Shown here piece after piece: positions 1-7,651 of a stretch of DNA of 64,000 bases. The position numbers and the translations under genes are program-made. The stretch is from JBFGCT01 sp963825565. GTDB lineage: Bacteria; Actinomycetota; Acidimicrobiia; Acidimicrobiales; Ilumatobacteraceae. The DNA lies in contig CAWGTW010000007.1 of assembly GCA_963825565.1 (NCBI GenBank), positions 496,001 through 560,000 of the forward strand, written 5' to 3'. Under the pieces are notes generated by a model. It was given only the letters and a program-made list of their open reading frames with translations, was not told where the DNA came from and made no database searches. Numbering within the stretch: position 1 is the stretch's first letter; each line of letters starts with the position of its first letter.

Positions 1-419
1 AGGCCGGCACTGATCCCGAGCTCGGCCCGGGCGCGCTCGATCGCCTCGAGGAATCCGGGCATGAAGACGTCGAAGCCGATCCCGCGTTCGGTGTGGGTCT
101 GCGGATCGAAGAAGATCTCGGCACGCCGGACGCCATCGGCATGGGCGCGACGCAGGTAGGCCGACATCAGGTCGTCGAAGTCCCGCTGCGTTCGCAGCAC
201 CGCCGCGCCCTGGTAGTAGACGTCGAGGAACGACTGCAGGTTCGAGAACGAGTAGGCCGCTCCGACCTCGTCGACGTCGGCGTAGGGCAGCGTCACGCCG
301 TTGCGGAGCGCCAGTTCGAACATCATCTCCGGCTCGAGCGTGCCCTCGATGTGGACGTGCAGCTCGACCTTGGGGAGCAGGCGGACGAAGTCCTCCAACG
401 AATCGGGCATCGGCTCCAT
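1..419 (-). CDS. Adenine deaminase, adenosine-deaminase family (3' part outside window)
   Basis: Purine salvage enzyme that deaminates adenine (or adenosine) with a metal-bound water. The first 139 residues are visible. They contain the metal-binding HVHIEGTLEPEMMF motif near residue 20 and FFDPQTHTERGIGF near residue 105. The long form HIEGTLEPE plus FFDPQTHT is what I know from the adenine-deaminase branch rather than classical adenosine deaminase. The ATG at 419 is preferred; an ATG three codons later is also possible, and neither has a strong Shine-Dalgarno. It lies 57 bp downstream of metY on the same strand and could be co-transcribed. The C-terminal half of the barrel is cut off by the window edge, so the catalytic Asp pair cannot be checked. 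Confidence 0.85.
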   Translation of the reverse strand, partial: MEPMPDSLEDFVRLLPKVELHVHIEGTLEPEMMFELALRNGVTLPYADVDEVGAAYSFSNLQSFLDVYYQGAAVLRTQRDFDDLMSAYLRRAHADGVRRAEIFFDPQTHTERGIGFDVFMPGFLEAIERARAELGISAG

Positions 420-476
420 TGAAGCCGACGCAGCATCGTCGGCAGCGATCTCGGCGACGCGCCGTCGGGTGCGACG

Positions 477-1790
477 TCAGGCGGAGACGGCGGCGAAACC
501 GGCGTCGAGATCGGCGAGGATGTCGTCGATCGACTCCAGACCGACGCTGAGGCGCACCAGCCCCGGCGTGACGTCGGATGCGGCCTGCTCCTCGGGCGTG
601 AGCTGGCTGTGCGTCGTGCTCGCCGGGTGGATCACCAGGCTGCGGGCGTCGCCGATGTTGGCGACATGGCTGTGCAGCGTCAGTCCTTCGACGAACTTCT
701 TGCCCGCCTCGTGGCCGCCCTTGATCTCGAACGCCAGCACTGAGCCATAGCCCTTGCCGCCGCCGTAGCGCTTGGCCCGCGCGTGCCACGGGCTCGACCC
801 CAGCCCGGCGTAGCGGACCGATTCGACCCCGTCGTGCGCGTCGAGGTACTCCGCGACCCGCTGGGCGTTCGCCCAGTGGCGCTCCATCCGAAGGCTGAGC
901 GTCTCCAACCCCTGGAGGAACAAGAACGCGTTGAACGGCGAGATCGCCATCCCCATGTCGCGCAGCAACTGCACCCGCGCCTTGAGGATGAACGCGCCGT
1001 GCCCGAGCGCCGGCCAGTAGGCAAGGCCGTGGTAGCTCGGGTCGGGCTCGGTGAAGTTGGGGAACCGACCGGACGCGCCGAAGTCGAACGTGCCGCCGTC
1101 GATGATCGCCCCACCGATCGACGTGCCGTGGCCGCCGATGAACTTGGTCAGGCTGTGCACGACGATATCGGCGCCCCACTCGATCGGGCGGATCAGGTAC
1201 GGCGTCGGGACGGTGTTGTCGACGATCAGCGCGATGCCGTGCTCATGGGCGACGGCGCTGACGCCCTCGATGTCGAACACGTCGTTCTTCGGGTTCGGCA
1301 GGACCTCGCCGAAGAACGCCTTGGTGTTGTCGCGGACGCCCGCCGCCCACTGGCCGAGGTCGTGCGGATCGTCGACGAATGACACGGCGATCCCGAGCTT
1401 GGGGAGCGTGTAGTGCAACAGGTTGTAGGTGCCGCCGTACAACGACGGCGAGGCGAGGACGTGGTCGCCCGACTCGCAGAGCGTGAGGAACGCCAGGGTC
1501 GACGCCGCCTGGCCGGACGACACGGCGAGCGCGCCGGGAATGCCGATCGCAGTGGTGCAGCCACCCTCGAGCGCCGACAGGCGCGCTTCGAGCGCGCTCT
1601 GCGTCGGGTTCATGATCCGGGTGTAGATGTTGCCGACCTCGGCCAGCGCGAACAGGTTCGCCGCGTGGTCGGTGTCGCGGAACTCGAACGCCGTCGTCTG
1701 ATAGATCGGCACCGCCCGCGCACCGGTTGCCGGATCGGGATCGCCCCCGACGTGGATCTGCTTGGTCTCGAAGCCCCAGGAGTCACTCAT
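477..1790 (-). CDS. metY: O-acetylhomoserine sulfhydrylase / cysteine synthase (MetY)
   Basis: Cytosolic PLP enzyme of the Cys/Met-metabolism family. It converts O-acetyl-L-homoserine and sulfide to homocysteine and may also act on methanethiol. The 437-residue length is typical. The PLP lysine is K216 in VVHSLTKFIGGHG, the cofactor-binding SSGQAAS segment lies near residue 91, and VDNTVPTPYLIRP near 190 carries the Asp that pairs with the pyridine nitrogen. The N-terminal FETKQIHVGGDPDPATGARAV is the standard opening of MetY. The gene stands alone behind a roughly 420 bp non-coding stretch that contains two very strong hairpins, described separately. A related enzyme such as cystathionine gamma-synthase is less likely given the length and the N-terminus. 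Confidence 0.95.
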   Translation of the reverse strand: MSDSWGFETKQIHVGGDPDPATGARAVPIYQTTAFEFRDTDHAANLFALAEVGNIYTRIMNPTQSALEARLSALEGGCTTAIGIPGALAVSSGQAASTLAFLTLCESGDHVLASPSLYGGTYNLLHYTLPKLGIAVSFVDDPHDLGQWAAGVRDNTKAFFGEVLPNPKNDVFDIEGVSAVAHEHGIALIVDNTVPTPYLIRPIEWGADIVVHSLTKFIGGHGTSIGGAIIDGGTFDFGASGRFPNFTEPDPSYHGLAYWPALGHGAFILKARVQLLRDMGMAISPFNAFLFLQGLETLSLRMERHWANAQRVAEYLDAHDGVESVRYAGLGSSPWHARAKRYGGGKGYGSVLAFEIKGGHEAGKKFVEGLTLHSHVANIGDARSLVIHPASTTHSQLTPEEQAASDVTPGLVRLSVGLESIDDILADLDAGFAAVSA

Positions 1791-1859
1791 CGGCGGCGAC
1801 GCTAACCCGCAATTCCCGACCTGACAACTCGGGTTTCAGTCGATCGGCTCCGGGACGCC

Positions 1860-1889
1860 AAACGGGGGCGCCCGGAGGCGCCCCCGTTT
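1860..1889 (-). terminator. Terminator-like hairpin in the metY leader
   Basis: A perfect 13-bp stem (1860-1872 pairs with 1877-1889) closes a four-base loop that reads UCCG on the minus-strand RNA, a UNCG-type tetraloop with a C-G closing pair. Its 5' arm begins about 100 nt before the metY ATG, so on that strand it is an intrinsic-terminator or attenuator structure inside the leader rather than the end of a gene. The U-tract is only three bases. Confidence 0.55.
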
Positions 1890-2053
1890 CCGCCACCACC
1901 TCGGAGCCGACGAGACAACGGGAGGGCTGCTGACGTCGGCACCGGGGTGACCCGTGTGGGACCGTTCGATCCCACGGTTCGAGGACGTCGCGACGGCCCG
2001 AGTTGTCGCGAAACAGCGCGAGACAACGCTCCGGGACGACGCGGCGGTAGGTG
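1890..2053 (-). promoter_or_regulatory. Structured 5' leader of metY, possible riboswitch of unidentified class
   Basis: This 164-nt stretch lies between the presumed terminator of the upstream unit (2054-2081) and the hairpin at 1860-1889. On the minus strand it holds a stem GTTGTC-TCGCG with CGCG-ACAAC, then GTGGGA(n8)TCCCAC, and the word GTTGTCTCG occurs twice. There is no ATG and no run of Cys or Met codons, so a leader peptide is unlikely. A structured aptamer followed by a terminator upstream of a homocysteine-forming enzyme suggests control by S-adenosylmethionine or a related ligand. I could not fit it to SAM-I, SAM-II, SAM-IV or SAH consensus sequences. Confidence 0.35.
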
Positions 2054-2081
2054 GGGGCGGGCGACCGGAGTCGCCCGCCCC
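2054..2081 (-). terminator. Strong hairpin terminating the sigma/anti-sigma/MscS unit
   Basis: A perfect 12-bp GC-rich stem (2054-2065 with 2070-2081) closes a loop reading UCCG on the minus strand. It sits about 130 nt downstream of the MscS-like stop codon, and its loop and closing pair match the second hairpin at 1860-1889. The U-tract is missing, as is common in very GC-rich actinobacteria. Confidence 0.55.
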
Positions 2082-2210
2082 TGCATCCGCAGGCCGCACG
2101 CACCGGATGGTGCGGCGACCCGCAGGTACGTGCGCTCGGCGAGGGCACCGAGCGTCGAGCTCGACCGCGGCGAGCCCCACGACCCCGCCGGCGAACCGTC
2201 CCGACGGAGG

Positions 2211-2966
2211 TCACGTCACGTCGATCGCGGCCTCGGCGGCGGCCGGGTCGGGCCGACGTCGCTCGACGACCGCTTCCATCAGCTTGGAGTTCGGCACGAA
2301 GACGACCACACCGGTCGCGTCGAGCTCGACCGCCGTCGGGTGGACCTCGACCACCCGCCCGTCGATCGCCACGCCGGCGACGCCGGCGGCGCGGATGTGG
2401 TCGCCGGCTTCCAGCGACCGCCGCCACGCCCGTCCAGCGGCGATCTCGGCGGCGACCTGACGGCCGCCGAGCCCGGTGAGCAGCGCCAGGCTCGCGGCGA
2501 TGCCGAACAGCAGCGCGGCAACCCCGATGTTGACCACGGCCGTGTCGACCCCGGCCTGGCCGGCAGCGATGATCGCCGAGCCGCCGATGATCGCGAACCT
2601 CGTGATCGACGGAGCGAACCGCGCGGCGGCACCGGTGCCGGCGAGCGACTTCGCGACCGCGTTGGCGGCGAACGTCGCGGCCACGTTGCCGCCGATCAGG
2701 ATGATCAGCGCGGCGATCAGCTTCGGGAAGAACGCGATCGCGTCGCTCCCCAACTGGTCCAGGTCGTCGGGGCTGACGAATCCGAGCGCGACGAGCAGCC
2801 CGACGATCACGCCCGCCGACAGCGCCAGGCCGGCCAGTGGGGTCGCCGACTCACGCAGCGGCTCCCGTTTGCTGCGGCTCAACGCGGCGAGCACGATCCG
2901 TGAGGCGACCGTGCCGACGGCGAAACCGCCGACGACCGCGATGCCCGCGGCGATCCAATCGTTCAT
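2211..2966 (-). CDS. MscS-like / conserved-TM-helix membrane protein
   Basis: Predicted 251-residue inner-membrane protein related to small-conductance mechanosensitive channels. Hydrophobic segments lie at about 4-28, 45-65, 80-110 and 125-165. The segment FFPKLIAALIILIGGNVAA resembles the conserved TM-helix repeat found in many MscS relatives. The C-terminal 70 residues (GDHIRAAG...VVEVHPTAVEL...VFVPNSKLMEAVV) look like the MscS beta-domain with its PNS motif. The ATG at 2966 overlaps the TGA of the anti-sigma gene as ATGA, which implies translational coupling and suggests that membrane tension or envelope stress is linked to the sigma factor. Channel activity itself is inference, because the protein is shorter than canonical MscS. 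Confidence 0.75.
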   Translation of the reverse strand: MNDWIAAGIAVVGGFAVGTVASRIVLAALSRSKREPLRESATPLAGLALSAGVIVGLLVALGFVSPDDLDQLGSDAIAFFPKLIAALIILIGGNVAATFAANAVAKSLAGTGAAARFAPSITRFAIIGGSAIIAAGQAGVDTAVVNIGVAALLFGIAASLALLTGLGGRQVAAEIAAGRAWRRSLEAGDHIRAAGVAGVAIDGRVVEVHPTAVELDATGVVVFVPNSKLMEAVVERRRPDPAAAEAAIDVT

Positions 2967-3365
2967 TCCGGTTCCTCTCGTTGTTCGTCGTTCCCCGGTG
3001 CGATCTCCGGCGACCCGGGTCGCCTCGGCGCCGGCGGCGGCATCATCAGATCGACCGCGTCCCGGGGGATCGCGATCAGCCCGAGGAACAGCGACAGCTC
3101 GCGCTCGGCGCGCTGTCGGGACGCGATCCGCTGCAGGACGCGCTCGTTCAGGTCCTCTGGTGGCGGCATCGCCGCGCGGATCGCGTCGCCCAGCGCACCA
3201 CCGGGTCCGATCGCCGGAGCCCCGGACTCGTCGGCGAGCTGTTCGAGCACGTCGCGCGCAGCGGTCGCAGTGCTCGACGTGCTCCGTGATGCGCTCGCCC
3301 GAGCCGGTCTCGAGCCACGCGCGCAGCCGGCTCCGGCGGGGATGGGCCAACCTGATGCGGCTCAT
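2963..3365 (-). pseudogene. Zinc-finger anti-sigma factor, interrupted by a frameshift
   Basis: Two reading frames together encode one protein. From the ATG at 3365 the first 40 codons carry H-x3-C-x2-C (HVEHCDRC), the signature of the zinc-binding anti-sigma domain. The frame then needs a shift near 3248-3258 to continue as VLEQLADESGAPAIG and a further 90 residues ending at 2963. Restoring two bases in the alternating GC run would give C-A-R-D-V-L-E. The start overlaps the sigma-factor stop (ATGA) and the stop overlaps the MscS-like start (ATGA), so the intact gene is the middle of a coupled trio. No clear transmembrane helix is seen, so it is probably a soluble ZAS-type inhibitor. A sequencing indel is the likeliest cause of the break. 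Confidence 0.65.
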
Positions 3366-3907
3366 GATCGCCACCCCTGCAAGCTGACGGCGAGTTGCCG
3401 GCGCGATCGCAGCAGGCGCGTCTTCACCGTCGGGATCGGTACACCGAGCGCCTCGGCGATGTCGTCGTAGGACAAGCCCTCGACCTCGCGCAGCACGACG
3501 ATCGCCCGCGAGAGTCCGTCGAGTTCGCCGAGCGCGTCGCTGAGCGCCTCCATCGCCACCCGACCCTCGACCACCCGGTTCACCGTGATCGGCTCCGAGG
3601 CGTCGGGGAGCATCGACGGGTCGGTGGCGGTGTCCTTGACCCGCCGCAACGTCGACACCGCCGTGTTGTGCGCGATCCGCAGCACCCAGCCGCGCATCGA
3701 GCCGTCACCGCGAAACTCCTCAAGGTGTTTCCACACCGCGATGAACGTGTCCTGGGTGACGTCGTCGGCCAATGCCGGGTCGCGCACCACCGACCGGGCC
3801 AAGCGATACACCGCAGCGCTGTACTCCTCGACGAGGGCGACGAAGGACGCATCGGCCCGCGACGCATCGGGAGCCCCGACCGCCCCCGCTGCGTCGTCCA
3901 CATGCAT
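3362..3907 (-). CDS. ECF-type RNA polymerase sigma factor
   Basis: 181-residue sigma-70-family factor with regions 2 and 4 only. Region 2 is seen in FVALVEEYSAAVYRLARSV, DDVTQDTFIAVWKHL and GWVLRIAHNTAVSTLRR. Region 4 is LDGLSRAIVVLREVEGLSYDDIAEALG followed by the recognition helix IPTVKTRLLRSRRQL. The ATG at 3907 is chosen because GGGAGGGGCGAGAGGA lies directly upstream and because it removes an unlikely Arg-rich N-terminal extension. The stop overlaps the anti-sigma start (ATGA). The order sigma, zinc-finger anti-sigma, membrane protein is the classical arrangement of an ECF stress regulon. The stimulus is not evident. Confidence 0.92.
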   Translation of the reverse strand: MHVDDAAGAVGAPDASRADASFVALVEEYSAAVYRLARSVVRDPALADDVTQDTFIAVWKHLEEFRGDGSMRGWVLRIAHNTAVSTLRRVKDTATDPSMLPDASEPITVNRVVEGRVAMEALSDALGELDGLSRAIVVLREVEGLSYDDIAEALGVPIPTVKTRLLRSRRQLAVSLQGWRS

Positions 3908-3941
3908 TCCTCTCGCCCCTCCCGAAGCCGATCGCGATGGT

Positions 3942-3983
3942 GGGCACCCGGTGACGAGTAGCGGACAACGCCACCGGGTGCCC
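3942..3983. terminator. 12-bp inverted repeat between the small ORF and the sigma gene
   Basis: GGGCACCCGGTG at 3942-3953 is perfectly complementary to CACCGGGTGCCC at 3972-3983 across an 18-nt loop. It starts 8 nt after the small-ORF stop and ends 35 nt before the sigma ATG. It may terminate the ilv/small-ORF transcript or act as a structured element in the sigma leader. Confidence 0.5.
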
Positions 3984-3990
3984 GATCTTG

Positions 3991-4098
3991 TCAGCCCGCG
4001 GCGGGCGTCGATTCCGTGTCGGGGTCCTGCTCGGCGACCTGCAACCGATCGAGGGCGGCGAAGGAGACGATTCCCCGGGTCCAGTCGATTGCCAACAT
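3991..4098 (-). CDS. Small ORF, 35 residues, downstream of ilvC
   Basis: An ATG at 4098 follows an excellent Shine-Dalgarno (AGGAGGG, 6 nt spacing) and opens a 35-codon frame beginning MLAIDWTRGIVSFAALDRL and ending in an acidic tail. The stop is followed 8 nt later by the 3942-3983 inverted repeat, so ribosome site, frame and terminator-like structure are all present. A 7-bp inverted repeat (4112-4118 with 4131-4137) sits just upstream of the ribosome-binding site. I recognise no family. It could be a regulatory leader peptide for the downstream sigma operon or a small protein expressed with ilvC. Confidence 0.5.
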   Translation of the reverse strand: MLAIDWTRGIVSFAALDRLQVAEQDPDTESTPAAG

Positions 4099-4183
4099 GC
4101 CTGACCCTCCTGGTGGTCACGGATGGTCGCGACCACCGTGGAGAGGACGTCGGTGGTCGGGAAGAAGTCGCGAGGGCGCGGCG

Positions 4184-5212
4184 TCAGCCTCCGGAGACGT
4201 CGGCGACCTTCTGTCGGCCGGCGCTGATGAACGGCATCATCGCCCGCAGTTCGGCGCCGACCGCCTCGATCGGGTGGCCTTTGCCCTCCTGCTGCATGCG
4301 GCGGTAGTTCGCCCGTCCGCTCTCGGACTCGGCCACCCACTCGTCGGCGAACTGGCCGGACTGGATCTCGGCCAGGATCTTCTTCATCTCGGCCTTGGTC
4401 GCCGGCGTCACGATCCGCGATCCCCTGGTGAGATCGCCGTACTCGGCGGTGTCGGAGATCGAATAGCGCATCCCGGCGATCCCCTCCTCGTACATCAGGT
4501 CGACGATCAGCTTGACCTCGTGGAGGCACTCGAAGTACGCCATCTCCGGTGCGTAGCCGGCCTCGGTCAGCGTCTCGAAGCCGGCCCGCACGAGCGCGGT
4601 CAGCCCGCCGCAGAGCACGGCCTGCTCACCGAACAGGTCGGTCTCGGTCTCCTCGGAGAACGTCGTCTCGATCACGCCGGCTCGGGTGCCGCCGATCGCG
4701 TCGGCATACGACATCGCCACGTCGCGCGCCTGCCCGGTCGCGTCTTGTTCGACCGCGATCAGGCACGGCACGCCGCCGCCCTCGGTGTAGGTGCGGCGAA
4801 CGAGGTGGCCGGGACCCTTCGGCGCGATCATGATCACGTCGACGCCCGCCGGCGCCTTGATCCTCCCGAACCGCACGTTGAACCCGTGCGCGAACGCCAG
4901 CGCATCACCGTCACCGAGGTGGGGCTCGATCGACTCGTCGTAGATCCGCTTCTGCTCGGTGTCGGGGGCGAGCAGCATGATCACGTCGGCATACTCGGCA
5001 GCATCGGCGATCGGCAGCACCCGCAGCCCGGCTTCCTCTGCCTTGGCCTGCGATGCCGACCCTGCGCGCAGCCCGACGACGACATCGACGCCGGACTCCT
5101 TGAGGTTGAGCGCGTGCGCGTGCCCCTGCGAGCCGTAGCCGATCACCGCAACCTTGCGGTTGCGGATGATCGAGCTGTCCGCATCAGCCTCGTAGTAGAC
5201 GGTGACGGCCAT
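4184..5212 (-). CDS. ilvC: Ketol-acid reductoisomerase (NADP+), class I
   Basis: Second common step of valine/isoleucine synthesis: alkyl migration and NADPH reduction of acetolactate or acetohydroxybutyrate. The 342-residue length marks the short class I form. The Rossmann loop VAVIGYGSQGHAHALNLKESG is at residues 21-41. The C-terminal knotted domain carries the Mg ligands in DLFGEQAVLCGG and in YFECLHEVKLIVDLMYEEG. It starts two bases after the ilvN stop and closes the ilvB-ilvN-ilvC operon governed by the attenuator at 7591-7714. Confidence 0.98.
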   Translation of the reverse strand: MAVTVYYEADADSSIIRNRKVAVIGYGSQGHAHALNLKESGVDVVVGLRAGSASQAKAEEAGLRVLPIADAAEYADVIMLLAPDTEQKRIYDESIEPHLGDGDALAFAHGFNVRFGRIKAPAGVDVIMIAPKGPGHLVRRTYTEGGGVPCLIAVEQDATGQARDVAMSYADAIGGTRAGVIETTFSEETETDLFGEQAVLCGGLTALVRAGFETLTEAGYAPEMAYFECLHEVKLIVDLMYEEGIAGMRYSISDTAEYGDLTRGSRIVTPATKAEMKKILAEIQSGQFADEWVAESESGRANYRRMQQEGKGHPIEAVGAELRAMMPFISAGRQKVADVSGG

Positions 5213-5214
5213 CT

Positions 5215-5769
5215 TCAGCCAGCCTTTCCAGTGGGGTTCACGGCGCGCAGGCGTGCGCCTCGATCGAGTTTTGGCAGCGCGACCCGGCCGGTGCGCTGGA
5301 GCTCAACGATGCCATATCCACCGATCAACTCCACAAAGTCGTCGAGCTTGTCCGGATGACCCTCGAGGCTCACCGTCAGCGCGCTCTCGGCGACGGCGAT
5401 GATCTTGCCCTCGAAGATGTTGACCAGCTCGACGATGTTGCCGCGCTGCTCGGTCGGCGCCTTGACGGTGGCGATCAGCAGCTCGCGCTCGACCGAACGC
5501 CGCGGATCGAGTTCGGAGATCTTGATCACGTCGATCAGCTTGAAGAGCTGCTTGGTGATCTGCTCGAGCGGCGTCGACTCGACGTCGACGACGATCGTGA
5601 TCCGACTCATCCCGACGTCCTCGGCGGGAGCGACGGCGAGCGAGTAGATGTTGTAGCCGCGGCGGGCGAACAGGCCGGCGACGCGGGCGAGCACGCCGGG
5701 TCGGTCCTGCACGAGCACCGACAGGATGTGGTGATTGGTCGCGGTTCCGTACGGGTTGGTGTAGCTCAT
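5215..5769 (-). CDS. ilvN: Acetolactate synthase regulatory (small) subunit
   Basis: 184-residue regulatory subunit that stimulates IlvB and confers feedback inhibition by valine. The N-terminal ACT domain reads HILSVLVQDRPGVLARVAGLF and RRGYNIYSLAVAPAED, followed by the usual KQLFKLIDVIKISEL segment and the C-terminal domain (ELLIATVKAPTEQRGNIVEL). The ATG at 5769 overlaps the ilvB TGA as ATGA, so translation of the two subunits is coupled and their ratio probably fixed that way. Length and motif order are those of the standard large IlvN/IlvH type. Confidence 0.97.
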   Translation of the reverse strand: MSYTNPYGTATNHHILSVLVQDRPGVLARVAGLFARRGYNIYSLAVAPAEDVGMSRITIVVDVESTPLEQITKQLFKLIDVIKISELDPRRSVERELLIATVKAPTEQRGNIVELVNIFEGKIIAVAESALTVSLEGHPDKLDDFVELIGGYGIVELQRTGRVALPKLDRGARLRAVNPTGKAG

Positions 5770-7523
5770 CGCAACTGCTCCCGGCGATCGTTCTGGGTGG
5801 GGTGGAGGATCACGTCGTCGTTGGAGTGCCCGGCCGGGACCATCGGGAACACGCCCTCGGCGGCCTCGGTGCGGAACTCGATCACGACGGTGCGGTCGTT
5901 GATCGCGTTGGCCTTCTCGATCGTCGGGCCGACCTCTTCGGGTGATTCCACCCGGAATGCGGCACAACCCATCGATTCGGCCCACATCACGAAGTCGGGC
6001 ACGGTCGAAGAGTTGAGGAAGACCGACGAGTACCGCTCGTCGTAGAACATCTCCTGCCACTGGCGGACCATGCCGAGGTAGCTGTTGTTGAGCAGCGCGA
6101 CCTTGATCGGCAGGTTCTCCAGCGTCGCGGTCACCAGCTCCTGGGCGGTCATCTGGAAGCAGCCGTCACCGTCGATCGCCCAGACGGTCCGCTCGGGCAT
6201 CGCCGCCTTGGCGCCGATCGCCGCCGGGATCGAGAAGCCCATCGTGCCGAGCCCTCCCGAGTTGACCCAGGTGTACGGCTCCTCGAAGTGCCAGTACTGC
6301 GACGCGTACATCTGGTGTTGGCCGACGCCGGAGGCGACGATCGTGCCCGCCGGCGCGTGGTCGCGGAGCTGTTCGATGCAGAACTGCGGCTTGAGCGCCG
6401 CGCCCGGCTCCGACGGCTCGTAGGTCATCGGGAACTGCTCCTTCCAGCCCGACACCTTGCTCTTCCACGTCGAGGTGTCGGCCCCGACCGCACCGGCGGC
6501 GAGCAGCGACCGGATCTCCCTGACGATCTCCTCGATCACCTGGCGGGCGTCGCCGACGATCGGCACGTCCGGGCGGCGGACCTTGCCCTGCTCGGCGGGG
6601 TCGATGTCGACGTGGATCACCTTCGCGCCCTGGGCGAACTGGTCGACCTTGCCGGTGATCCGGTCGTCGAAGCGGGAGCCGAGGGCGATCAGCAGGTCGC
6701 ACTTCTGGAACGACGTGACCGCAGTGGCGTTGCCGTGCATCCCGGGCATGCCGAGGCACAGCGGATGGCTGTCGGGGAACGCGCCGCGGGCCATCAGCGT
6801 CGTGACGACGAACGTGTCGGTCAGCTCGGCGAGCTCGCGCAGCGCGTCGGCCGCCCGCGCCTTCAGGATCCCACCACCGGCGTAGATCACCGGCCGCTCG
6901 GCGGCGAGGATCAGCTTGGCCGCCTCCTTGATCATCCGGGCGTGGCCCTTGACGTTTGGGCGGTAGCCGGGCAGCGACGCCAGCACCTCCTCGTCGGTCG
7001 GCCAGTGCCACGTCATCTCGTTCTGGAGGACGTCCTTGGGGACGTCGATCAGCGTCGGGCCGGGACGGCCGGTCCGGGCGATGTGGAACGCCTGGCGGAC
7101 CGCCATCGGGATGTCGTCGGCGCTCATCACCAGCTCGTTGTGCTTGGTGCACGAGCGGGTGATGCCGACGGTGTCGCACTCCTGGAACGCGTCGCTGCCG
7201 ATCGCCGCGGTCGGCACCTGGCCGGTGATCGCGACCATCGGGATCGAGTCCATGTAGGCGTCCATCAGCGGGGTGACGAGGTTGGTCGCCGCCGGCCCGG
7301 AGGTCACCATCGTGACCCCGGGCTTGCCGGTGACGTGGGCATAGCCCTCGGCCATGTGGCCGGCGCCCTGCTCGTGGCGCACCAGGACGTGGCGGATCGA
7401 GCTCTCGAGCAGCGGGTCGTAGGCGGGCAGGATGCATCCGCCCGGATAGCCGAACATCACCTCGACGTTCTCGTTCTCCAGGGCTCTGATCAGCGCCTGG
7501 GCTCCTGTCATTCTCTCGGCCAT
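5766..7523 (-). CDS. ilvB: Acetolactate synthase catalytic (large) subunit
   Basis: 585-residue thiamine-diphosphate enzyme condensing pyruvate with pyruvate or 2-oxobutyrate. The catalytic glutamate is E51 in VLVRHEQGAGHMAEGYAH. The FAD/central domain contains GGGILKARAADALRELAEL. The ThDP-binding motif is DGDGCFQMTAQELVTATL followed by ALLNNSYLGMVRQWQEMFY. A moderate AGGAG lies 9 nt before the ATG at 7523. The gene follows a leader with a branched-chain-rich peptide and a terminator hairpin, so expression is expected to rise when charged Leu, Val or Ile tRNA is scarce. Confidence 0.98.
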   Translation of the reverse strand: MAERMTGAQALIRALENENVEVMFGYPGGCILPAYDPLLESSIRHVLVRHEQGAGHMAEGYAHVTGKPGVTMVTSGPAATNLVTPLMDAYMDSIPMVAITGQVPTAAIGSDAFQECDTVGITRSCTKHNELVMSADDIPMAVRQAFHIARTGRPGPTLIDVPKDVLQNEMTWHWPTDEEVLASLPGYRPNVKGHARMIKEAAKLILAAERPVIYAGGGILKARAADALRELAELTDTFVVTTLMARGAFPDSHPLCLGMPGMHGNATAVTSFQKCDLLIALGSRFDDRITGKVDQFAQGAKVIHVDIDPAEQGKVRRPDVPIVGDARQVIEEIVREIRSLLAAGAVGADTSTWKSKVSGWKEQFPMTYEPSEPGAALKPQFCIEQLRDHAPAGTIVASGVGQHQMYASQYWHFEEPYTWVNSGGLGTMGFSIPAAIGAKAAMPERTVWAIDGDGCFQMTAQELVTATLENLPIKVALLNNSYLGMVRQWQEMFYDERYSSVFLNSSTVPDFVMWAESMGCAAFRVESPEEVGPTIEKANAINDRTVVIEFRTEAAEGVFPMVPAGHSNDDVILHPTQNDRREQLR

Positions 7524-7590
7524 GGTCGTGGCTCCTGTCTGGCGTGGCGGTCGTGGGGTCGTGGTGCTGGGACGGTGGGAACTCGTGCCG

Positions 7591-7623
7591 AAAAAGCAAA
7601 CGACCTCCCGGCTGGGAGGTCGT
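7591..7623 (-). terminator. Attenuator terminator upstream of ilvB
   Basis: On the minus strand a perfect 10-bp stem (7600-7609 with 7614-7623) with an AGCC loop is followed directly by TTGCTTTTT (7591-7599), a genuine U-tract. It lies 68 nt before the ilvB ATG and 29 nt after the leader-peptide stop, the geometry of a transcription attenuator. The 7-nt word CGACCTC of the 5' arm also occurs in the leader codons (7670-7676), so the 3' arm has an alternative pairing partner. Confidence 0.85.
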
Positions 7624-7651
7624 GAGCACGCGCGGCGTTGGGGCCGGCGTG

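Noticed and set aside
1890..2053. Leader peptide with Cys or Met codons upstream of metY
   Set aside because: No ATG and no suitable codon run on the minus strand; GTG-initiated frames lack Cys/Met clusters.
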